Part shown: piece after piece, positions 16,319 to 22,021 of the stretch
Layout: each line of letters opens with the position of its first letter
Numbering within the stretch: the first letter of the stretch is position 1
Origin: Bacilli bacterium
GTDB lineage: Bacteria; Bacillota_I; Bacilli_A; RF39; UBA660
Assembly: GCA_028698535.1 (NCBI GenBank)
Contig: JAQVDA010000002.1
Coordinates: forward strand, 1-27,786
DNA length: 27,786 nucleotides
Direction of reading: 5' to 3'
The notes under the pieces: model-generated
What the model saw: only the letters and a program-made list of their open reading frames with translations
Database searches by the model: none
What the model was told of the DNA's origin: nothing
Translations under genes and position numbers: made by a program

Positions 16319-16537
16319 TTAAGGACATGGGTGGGGCATAAAACAACGAAAAAGAAAATATAAAATAACGATGATGATAATGATCCAAATAATAATTCCT
16401 AAGCCGCCACCGGCACCATAAGGTGGTACACCGTAAGGTGGCGCACCATAGGGTGGCACCGCTCCATAAGGTGATGCTCCATAAGGATAATATGGTGGTC
16501 TATAACAAGGGTTTCCCACTCCGTAAGGGCTTATCAT
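16319..16537 (-). CDS. PYG-repeat small membrane protein (YjcZ/coat-like), unknown function
   Basis: A 72-residue protein, the only complete gene on the - strand. Residues 1-42 are dominated by six copies of Pro-Tyr-Gly, mostly as PPYG, with Cys11. A Gly-rich hinge (GAGGGLG) leads to one strong membrane helix (about residues 47-63, rich in Ile) and a short tail, RCFMPHPCP, with two Cys. An excellent ribosome site (GGAGGG on the - strand, 16545-16550) supports expression. The Gly-rich hinge plus hydrophobic end recalls the small YjcZ-type sporulation proteins, and Tyr/Pro/Gly-rich proteins occur in spore coats, but this is resemblance only. It sits where prmA would be expected. No clear promoter was identified. 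Confidence 0.75.
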   Translation of the reverse strand: MISPYGVGNPCYRPPYYPYGASPYGAVPPYGAPPYGVPPYGAGGGLGIIIWIIIIIVILYFLFRCFMPHPCP

Positions 16538-16621
16538 TTTGTTCCCTCCTTTTATTTATCTAGTGATAGGGTATTCAGTTCCGCCAATGTTGATAGTTAT
16601 ATATATAATGGATTATTATAA

Positions 16622-16641
16622 CTAATTAATAAATTAATTAG
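16622..16641. repeat. AT-rich inverted repeat in the divergent PYG-rsmE region
   Basis: CTAATTAAT (16622-16630), two bases, ATTAATTAG (16633-16641). It lies in the 221-base divergent region between the PYG-repeat gene and rsmE. It could be an operator, but an AT-only palindrome in AT-rich DNA can arise by chance. The rest of this region shows no gene or convincing promoter. Confidence 0.4.
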
Positions 16642-16758
16642 AGTATAGGATTTTACTTAAACCAATTAATAGACTAATAACTGATAAAATATTTTAAATG
16701 AGAGGGTAAAAAAAGAAACTGTTATGTTAAAATATAAATAGAATAAATGGTGATTGGG

Positions 16759-17475
16759 ATGCAACGATATTTTGTAAAAGAAAAAATAGACAATACTTTT
16801 AAAATAATTGATGATTACCATCATGTTGTTAATGTGATGAGGATGAAGATTGGCGAAAAATTAGAGGTATCTTATCAGGGTATTATTTATTTATGTACTA
16901 TTATTAAAATAACGAACGGATTTGTTTTAGTACAACCAATAGATAAAATATCACAGGATAATGAACTTGATATTAATGTAGCCATTGCCCAAGCCTTAGT
17001 TAGGGATGATAAGTTCTCATTAATTATTCAAAAGACCACCGAACTTGGGGTTAAGAAAATCATCCCGCTTATTACCGAAAGAAGTATAATAAAATTAGAT
17101 GACAAAAGAAAACTAAGTAAAATAAAAAGGTGGCATCATATTGCCAAAGAGGCTAGCGAACAGTCAAAAAGAAATAACATCTTAGAAGTAACGCCAATTA
17201 TGACTATGGAAGATTTAACTAAGCTACCTTATGATTATAAGTTATTATGTAGTCCAAGGGAAAAAGAAAAAAGCATTAAAAAGGTTTTACAATCATTGTC
17301 AAAAAATGATACAATATTAGTAATTGTAGGGCCAGAGGGTGGTTTAACGCCAAAAGAAGAGGCTTTCTTAATAAAACACGGGTTTATAAGTGTCTCTTTA
17401 GGTAGTCGAATACTACGAACAGAAACAGTTCCCATATTTCTGGCGAGTATAATTAATTATGAGTTAATGAGGTGA
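16759..17475 (+). CDS. rsmE: 16S rRNA m3U1498 methyltransferase RsmE
   Basis: A 238-residue SPOUT-class methyltransferase that methylates U1498 of 16S rRNA. The N-terminal PUA-like domain starts MQRYFVKE and has HHVVNVMRMKIGE (21-33). The SPOUT knot shows VIVGPEGGLTPKEEAF (188-203) and SLGSRILRTETVPI (213-226). EQSKRN at 134-139 is also a family element. ATG 16759 gives the family's usual MQRYFV start and has a GGTGAT site 4 bases upstream; ATG 16747 would add four residues. The TGA is 7 bases ahead of the next gene's ATG. In Bacillus it is yqeU, between prmA and mtaB. Confidence 0.95.
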   Translation: MQRYFVKEKIDNTFKIIDDYHHVVNVMRMKIGEKLEVSYQGIIYLCTIIKITNGFVLVQPIDKISQDNELDINVAIAQALVRDDKFSLIIQKTTELGVKKIIPLITERSIIKLDDKRKLSKIKRWHHIAKEASEQSKRNNILEVTPIMTMEDLTKLPYDYKLLCSPREKEKSIKKVLQSLSKNDTILVIVGPEGGLTPKEEAFLIKHGFISVSLGSRILRTETVPIFLASIINYELMR

Positions 17476-17482
17476 TGTGATA

Positions 17483-18094
17483 ATGGTAATAAAGGTGTCC
17501 TTTTCATGGCTAAATCAGGCCGTTGATTTCTACCATAATTTAAACATGATGGGGTTAATAATATTCTATAGTATTCTTTTAACCTTAATCTTATTAATTG
17601 TTTTAGTCGGTATGATGGAGAAAAATAAACAAGAGGAAAGAAAAAAACAATTACAAAAGGAGTTGACCTTACCTAACCAAGGTATTAAAGATATGGTTAG
17701 TGAGAGACTACCAGAAAGTATTATTAACAAATCAGAAGAATTACCGGTGGCCGTTGATGAAATTGATGATAATATTAATTTAACTAGTTTTGAAACTGAA
17801 CAAGAGGAAAAGTCAATTATTAGTTATGAAGAGCTTATTAAAACGTTTAAGGATAAACACAATCAATCAGAAAGGCAAGCTAATGTGGTTGATAAAGGGG
17901 TCGAAGAAAGTAAAAGATACCCCAAGAAATTTTATAATTCACCCCATATCTCACCAATTCATGGTTACGAGAGAGGCAATTATTTAGAAAAGGTATCTAG
18001 TCCAGTCAATGAAGATAATAATAACCAGCCACTAACAGATAGTAATAGGGAATTTTTAACGGCTTTGAAAGAATTAAAAAATAATTTAGATTAA
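17483..18094 (+). CDS. Single-pass membrane protein with long acidic cytoplasmic tail, unknown
   Basis: A 203-residue protein that I do not recognise. One strong membrane helix covers about residues 23-42 (MGLIIFYSILLTLILLIVLV). A charged, Lys/Glu/Gln-rich segment follows (45-60), then a long polar tail predicted to be disordered. In the tail three short islands look structured or conserved-like: ISYEELIKTF (about 112-121), SPHISPIHGYE and the extreme C-terminus FLTALKELKNNLD. Topology is probably N-out with a cytoplasmic tail. ATG 17483 has an AGGTGA site 7 bases away, overlapping the rsmE stop; GTG 17477 is less well spaced. It is inserted between rsmE and mtaB, which are adjacent in Bacillus. 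The stop codon is within a GC-rich terminator. Confidence 0.75.
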   Translation: MVIKVSFSWLNQAVDFYHNLNMMGLIIFYSILLTLILLIVLVGMMEKNKQEERKKQLQKELTLPNQGIKDMVSERLPESIINKSEELPVAVDEIDDNINLTSFETEQEEKSIISYEELIKTFKDKHNQSERQANVVDKGVEESKRYPKKFYNSPHISPIHGYERGNYLEKVSSPVNEDNNNQPLTDSNREFLTALKELKNNLD

Positions 18095-18117
18095 CCCCGG
18101 CCGGGGTTTTCTTTTTT
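18093..18117 (+). terminator. GC-rich intrinsic terminator between the membrane-protein gene and mtaB
   Basis: AACCCCGG/CCGGGGTT (18093-18108), an 8-bp self-complementary stem, followed by TTCTTTTTT. It begins inside the stop codon of the upstream gene and ends one base ahead of the mtaB ribosome site. A stem of only G-C pairs at its core is striking in this AT-rich DNA. Because the perfect palindrome has no spare loop bases, the central CCGG or GGCC must stay unpaired. Confidence 0.75.
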
Positions 18118-18131
18118 AGGAGGTGTTTTCA

Positions 18132-19421
18132 ATGCGGGTCGCCTTATATACATTAGGTTGTAAAGTTAATATGTATGAAACGATTTTTTTAATAAATCAG
18201 TTTAAAGAAAAAGGTTACAAAATTGTCAACTTTAAAGAAACCGCCGATATTTATGTGATTAATACTTGTACAGTTACTAATAATAGTGCCTTAAAGAGTA
18301 AAAAAACTATCCGCCGAGTCATTAGAAATAATAAAAACGCTATTATAGTGGTAATTGGTTGTTTAGTAGAATCACATTTTACCGAATTATCTACCGATGG
18401 TAATATTCATATTTTAGTAGGCAATAATAATAAGACTAAAGTACTAACATATATTGAAGAATATAAGAAAAATAACGAGCTAATCAGAGATAAGGAAAGC
18501 TTGTTAAGCCAACCTTTCTCGCCAATGATGATTACTTTTTGCCATGATAAGACTAGAGCAGCTGTAAAAATTCAAGATGGTTGTCAGAATTATTGTTCCT
18601 ATTGTATTATTCCTTATGTCCGCGGTCATGTTCGCTCTAAGCCAAAAGACATTGTCTTAAGCGAAATAACAGGCTTAGTTAATAATGGTTACCAAGAGAT
18701 TATTTTAACGGGAATCAATATTGGTAGTTATGGTACTGATTTAAAAGATAATTCTTTATCATTATTATTAAAAGATATCCTTAAAATCCCCAACTTAAAA
18801 AGACTTAGAATTTCATCACTTGAGGTAACCGATATAAATGATGAAATATTAGATGTTATTGCTAAAAGCGATATCATTGTTGACCATTTACATATTCCCT
18901 TACAATCAGGTTGTGATAAAATATTAAAGTTAATGAATCGTCAATATAATACGGAGTATTTTAAACACAAAATAATGGCGCTTAGAAAGATAAGGCCCAA
19001 GATGGCTATTACTACTGATGTTATGGTTGGTTTTCCTGGGGAGACAGATCGGGATTTTAATGATACCTATAATTTTATCAACCAAATAAAATTTATGAAG
19101 CTACATGTTTTCCCTTATTCCAAAAGAGCCAAGACAAAAGCCGCTCAATTACCACAACAACTAAGCAATGATATTAAGAAAATAAGGGTGAGAAAGCTAA
19201 CCTTGCTATCTAAGCAATTAGAGTTAGAATATATGATGCAATTTCTTAATCAACAAGTAGAAATATTAATTGAAACCGTTGATGATAATATTGCCCGTGG
19301 TCGGGCGGGTAATTATTTATTAGTTAAAATTAAAAACTTTAAAGGCTATTCAGGGACTTTACAACTAGTTAAAATAATATCAATTAGTTATCCTTATCTT
19401 ATTGGTGAAATAAGTAATTGA
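18132..19421 (+). CDS. mtaB: tRNA t6A37 methylthiotransferase MtaB
   Basis: A 429-residue radical-SAM enzyme that converts t6A37 to ms2t6A37 in tRNAs reading ANN codons. The N-terminal methylthiotransferase domain has cluster cysteines Cys10 (TLGCKVN, the MtaB form of this motif), Cys46 (NTCTVTN) and Cys77 (GCLVE). The radical-SAM motif is CQNYCSYC (151-158). MVGFPGET follows, and the C-terminal part is TRAM-like, about 365-429. ATG 18132 has a strong AGGAGGTG site at 18118-18125, spaced 6 bases; GTG 18123 overlaps that site and is rejected. In Bacillus it is yqeV and follows rsmE directly; a terminator precedes it here, so some readthrough or an unseen promoter is needed. Confidence 0.95.
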   Translation: MRVALYTLGCKVNMYETIFLINQFKEKGYKIVNFKETADIYVINTCTVTNNSALKSKKTIRRVIRNNKNAIIVVIGCLVESHFTELSTDGNIHILVGNNNKTKVLTYIEEYKKNNELIRDKESLLSQPFSPMMITFCHDKTRAAVKIQDGCQNYCSYCIIPYVRGHVRSKPKDIVLSEITGLVNNGYQEIILTGINIGSYGTDLKDNSLSLLLKDILKIPNLKRLRISSLEVTDINDEILDVIAKSDIIVDHLHIPLQSGCDKILKLMNRQYNTEYFKHKIMALRKIRPKMAITTDVMVGFPGETDRDFNDTYNFINQIKFMKLHVFPYSKRAKTKAAQLPQQLSNDIKKIRVRKLTLLSKQLELEYMMQFLNQQVEILIETVDDNIARGRAGNYLLVKIKNFKGYSGTLQLVKIISISYPYLIGEISN

Positions 19422-19595
19422 TTACACCTTAAGTTTTTATAGATTTAAAAGGGATATTTATTGGTATATATTAAAAAAGTTTTCAATAAGATAGTTAATA
19501 ATACTTGTATAAATTAGAGACGAAAACTCATAATAAAAATAATATCTTTCAAAAAAGATAAATAATAAAATAATCTAATTAAGAGGGTGATGTAA

Positions 19596-19760
19596 ATGAG
19601 AATGAAAGAAGGCCTACCTTATATCATAGCAGGTAGTATTTTAGGGAGTGCCATGGTAATGGTTTATTTAAGTGCTACTAATGGTAAAATGAAGCAGATA
19701 ATGACCAACATGATGAAGAAAAAGCAACAAATGGCTGATGACTTAGACGACATGATGTAA
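19596..19760 (+). CDS. Small membrane microprotein, 54 residues, unknown
   Basis: ATG 19596 to TAA 19758-19760, behind an AGAGGGTGA ribosome site. An N-terminal helix (about residues 6-25, with small residues spaced as AGSILGSA) should span the membrane. A Met- and Lys-rich helix (31-46) and an acidic end (DDLDDMM) follow. Met makes up more than a fifth of the residues. Bacillus has short membrane proteins of the DUF3918 type near the AI-2E-type gene yrrI, so a distant relation is possible, but I cannot show it. It lies in the 417-base stretch between mtaB and the permease gene; the rest of that stretch shows only AT-rich DNA and the promoter of the next gene. Confidence 0.65.
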   Translation: MRMKEGLPYIIAGSILGSAMVMVYLSATNGKMKQIMTNMMKKKQQMADDLDDMM

Positions 19761-19787
19761 AGAACTAATGCTTAGTTTGAGTTTTAA

Positions 19788-19816
19788 TTTACATCTTTTC
19801 CCAATAATGTTATAAT
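19788..19816 (+). promoter_or_regulatory. SigA promoter for the AI-2E-type permease gene
   Basis: TTTACA (19788-19793), a 17-base spacer and a perfect TATAAT (19811-19816), 22 bases ahead of the ATG at 19839. Confidence 0.85.
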
Positions 19817-19838
19817 AACCGTAGTAAGGTGATTATAA

Positions 19839-20966
19839 ATGAAAAAAGAAAATTTAGATGTGAAAAATTTAAATGAAGTTATAAAATTAGCCAATAATAT
19901 TTTTAAAATAGCTTATTTTTTAATACTAATTATAGCCATCTATGCGATAACTTTAATCTTAGAAAAATGGGGCGTCTTGGATTTTATTTTAATTATTTTT
20001 AAAATTCTTACCCCACTTTTTATTGGTTTAGTCGTTGCTTGGTTATTAAATCCAGCGGTTGTCTATTTACATAAACAAAAGATAAATAGAACTTTAAGTA
20101 CAGTGATTGTTTATTTTGTGTTCCTTTTATCTTTTTATCTTTTAATAAGTTTCTTTATTCCCGTTTTCTCCGAACAGATAAACGAATTTGTATTAATTGT
20201 ACCCGTGATTGTTGATTCACTACTGGAGTGGGTTGACCGCCTTTTTATTACCTTTGGGTCGGCTAATAACGCTAATATTGAGCAAATAAAGTTAGGTATA
20301 ATAGAAACCATTCAACAAATGGGCCTGGATTTTACTACTAATTTACCCACTTTAACAGTTAACTTTGTGGCTTCCTTTATTTCTGGATTAGGTATTTTAT
20401 TTTTAGGTTTGATGATTGGTTTTTTCCTCTTGTTTGATTTTGAAAAGGCCAAAAAAGTCATTGTGCGTATTATTCCGCGTAAAAATAAAGCGGATACTAT
20501 GCTTATTTTACATGGAATTAATACCACTTTAAAACACTTTGTCCAAGGAATATTACTAACCTCAATTTTAATTTTTGTAGTATGTACTTTACTTTTTTCT
20601 ATAATGGGATTAAAAGCGCCGTTATTATTTGGGTTAGTTTGTGGTATTACTAATATAATTCCGATTGTGGGTCCATATATTGGTGGTATACCACCCGTTA
20701 TTGTTGGTTTTGTTCAGGGGCCCGCCATAGGCTTACTAATTTTAATTGCTATTTTAATTATTCAATCAGTTGAAAGTGCTTTTATTCAACCATTAATTAT
20801 GAGTAAGACGATGAAGCTTCATCCGGTAAGTATTATTGTTGGTTTATTAATATTTGGTTATTTCTTTGGCATTATTGGTTTAATGATTGCCACCCCAATC
20901 GTATCAATTATAAAATTATTATTCCAATTTTTTAATGATAAATTTAATATTTTTGATTTTAAATAA
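19839..20966 (+). CDS. AI-2E family transporter (YrrI-like permease)
   Basis: A 375-residue polytopic membrane protein of the AI-2E/UPF0118 family. Members have been linked to export of small molecules or to sodium/proton exchange; AI-2 transport itself should not be assumed. Paired N-terminal helices (about 25-45 and 50-73), a helix at 83-110, a soluble loop, then a large C-terminal membrane region with ITNIIPIVGPYIGGIPPVIV, the most conserved part of the family, and MSKTMKLHPVSIIVGLLIFG. ATG 19839 has an AAGGTGA site and its own promoter. In Bacillus the homologue yrrI is also near alaS. Confidence 0.92.
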   Translation: MKKENLDVKNLNEVIKLANNIFKIAYFLILIIAIYAITLILEKWGVLDFILIIFKILTPLFIGLVVAWLLNPAVVYLHKQKINRTLSTVIVYFVFLLSFYLLISFFIPVFSEQINEFVLIVPVIVDSLLEWVDRLFITFGSANNANIEQIKLGIIETIQQMGLDFTTNLPTLTVNFVASFISGLGILFLGLMIGFFLLFDFEKAKKVIVRIIPRKNKADTMLILHGINTTLKHFVQGILLTSILIFVVCTLLFSIMGLKAPLLFGLVCGITNIIPIVGPYIGGIPPVIVGFVQGPAIGLLILIAILIIQSVESAFIQPLIMSKTMKLHPVSIIVGLLIFGYFFGIIGLMIATPIVSIIKLLFQFFNDKFNIFDFK

Positions 20967-20979
20967 AGAAAAAAGATAA

Positions 20980-21009
20980 TTGACAATTGATTAGAAGCAA
21001 TGTTATAGT
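20980..21009 (+). promoter_or_regulatory. SigA promoter for the coiled-coil membrane protein gene
   Basis: Perfect TTGACA (20980-20985), an 18-base spacer and TATAGT (21004-21009). It lies between the permease stop and the orphan gene at 21066, giving the orphan its own transcription start. Confidence 0.75.
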
Positions 21010-21065
21010 AATTGGTAATATATGTAATTATATTAAAAGTTATTAAAGCGGGAGAAGGTAATAAT

Positions 21066-21770
21066 GTGGAACAAGGGAAAACCGGCTTAGAAATTTTAAA
21101 GAAAACTCGCGAAAAATTAATTACAGTAATAACTAATTTATTTGAAAAAATGGAAAGTGACGAAGTGACTGTGCAAAGAGAAAATGATGTTATGTTAGAA
21201 GGTATGCGTGACTTAACTCTTCAACAACAAAAAATACAAGAATCCAAAAATGCTTTAAGTAAAACTTTTAATAAAACTTTTATTCCAACTTCTTTCTTTA
21301 GTGTAGCTATACTTATAGGGCTTCTTGCGGGTCGTTTGCCCCTTTCAATTCCTTCAATAATATTATTAGCAGCAACAAGTTGTGGCGTCGTAACACTTAC
21401 GGCTTTAACATTTTTTATTGAACGCAATGTCAAGAAAATTGGTGAACTAGAATCATTGAAAAGCGAAAAAGAAGCGGTTGTAACAAATAATTATAATAAA
21501 TTACAATTGTTAAGAACTAATTTACAAAGTTTAGGGTTACATTTACAGGAAGTAGATGAAAGAATAAGAAGGTGTGAAGAAGATAACCCTAAACTTATAG
21601 TTGGCGAATATGCTTTAATGCAAGCTGATTTAATTAATCCGGAAATTGAAGGTTATTTAAAAGATCAAGAAGCTAAGCCTGTTGTTATTCCGGCTAATAG
21701 TATGACAAACAGTATGACGAAATTTAGAGGTTTTTCTATTAAGGGTATAAAGGGCTCTCAAGAAGCGTAA
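21066..21770 (+). CDS. Coiled-coil protein with paired membrane helices, unknown
   Basis: A 234-residue protein I do not recognise. An N-terminal helical, probably coiled-coil region (about 8-68) leads to a hydrophobic double segment (about 73-89 and 95-117) joined by the short turn GRLPLS. A second long coiled coil follows (about 120-172), then a polar tail with MTNSMTKFRGFSIKG. Both ends should lie on the same side of the membrane, so the protein is a hairpin anchor carrying two coiled coils. GTG 21066 is chosen because a GGAG/AAGG site lies at 21051-21058; TTG 21012 is in frame but too close to the promoter. It is inserted between the permease and the alaS leader. The layout resembles bilobed-hydrophobic proteins such as chlamydial Inc proteins, without evidence of kinship. 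Confidence 0.75.
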   Translation: MEQGKTGLEILKKTREKLITVITNLFEKMESDEVTVQRENDVMLEGMRDLTLQQQKIQESKNALSKTFNKTFIPTSFFSVAILIGLLAGRLPLSIPSIILLAATSCGVVTLTALTFFIERNVKKIGELESLKSEKEAVVTNNYNKLQLLRTNLQSLGLHLQEVDERIRRCEEDNPKLIVGEYALMQADLINPEIEGYLKDQEAKPVVIPANSMTNSMTKFRGFSIKGIKGSQEA

Positions 21771-21802
21771 ATAAATATTTATAATATTATTTAAAAACAA
21801 TG

Positions 21803-22001
21803 ATAGGGATAAGTAATTAATTTTTAATTTTCTAGAAAGTTGAGGACGATGGAAACTCAATAAATTAATTTAATGAAAGCTACCCTAGAGTGCGATTAAT
21901 CTTCGCCGGTTAAAACCGTTATTTAAATTAAGATACATATTTTATGTAATTAGGATGGTACCACGGTCTTTCGTTCCTAGTAATAGGCGAAAGACTTTTT
22001 T
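21803..22001 (+). promoter_or_regulatory. T-box leader (alanine) of alaS
   Basis: T-box core GGATGGTACCACGG at 21953-21966, with GGTACC as in many Ala-type leaders. The terminator is unambiguous: GTCTTTCG (21966-21973) pairs with CGAAAGAC (21988-21995), with an inner CCTA/TAGG stem, then T6. Stem I has base helix TAGGG/CCCTA (21804-21808 with 21883-21887), an upper helix AATTAATTT/AAATTAATT, and a distal hairpin TTGAG/CTCAA closing the loop GACGATGGAAA. The internal loop presents GCT (21879-21881), an Ala codon, followed by A. A -10 box TATAAT (21780-21785) has no good -35 partner. Uncharged tRNA-Ala should turn alaS on. Confidence 0.93.
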
Positions 22002-22021
22002 ATATTAGAAAGGATGATTTG

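Noticed and set aside
17305..17328. ATACAAT...ATTGTA inverted half sites resembling the sepF palindrome
   Set aside because: They lie inside the rsmE coding sequence with a different spacing, so a shared operator is not supported.
19543..19560. Hairpin TATCTTT/AAAGATA upstream of the microprotein
   Set aside because: The arms are AT-only, there is no T run and it is not placed after a gene end; likely chance in AT-rich DNA.
19839..20966. Quorum-sensing AI-2 exporter
   Set aside because: The family name is historical; nothing nearby (no luxS or lsr genes) supports AI-2 as its substrate.
21064..21090. Eight-codon ORF (ATG TGG ... TAG) overlapping the start of the coiled-coil gene
   Set aside because: It could be a leader peptide, but the in-frame GTG two bases later with the same ribosome site explains the signal more simply.
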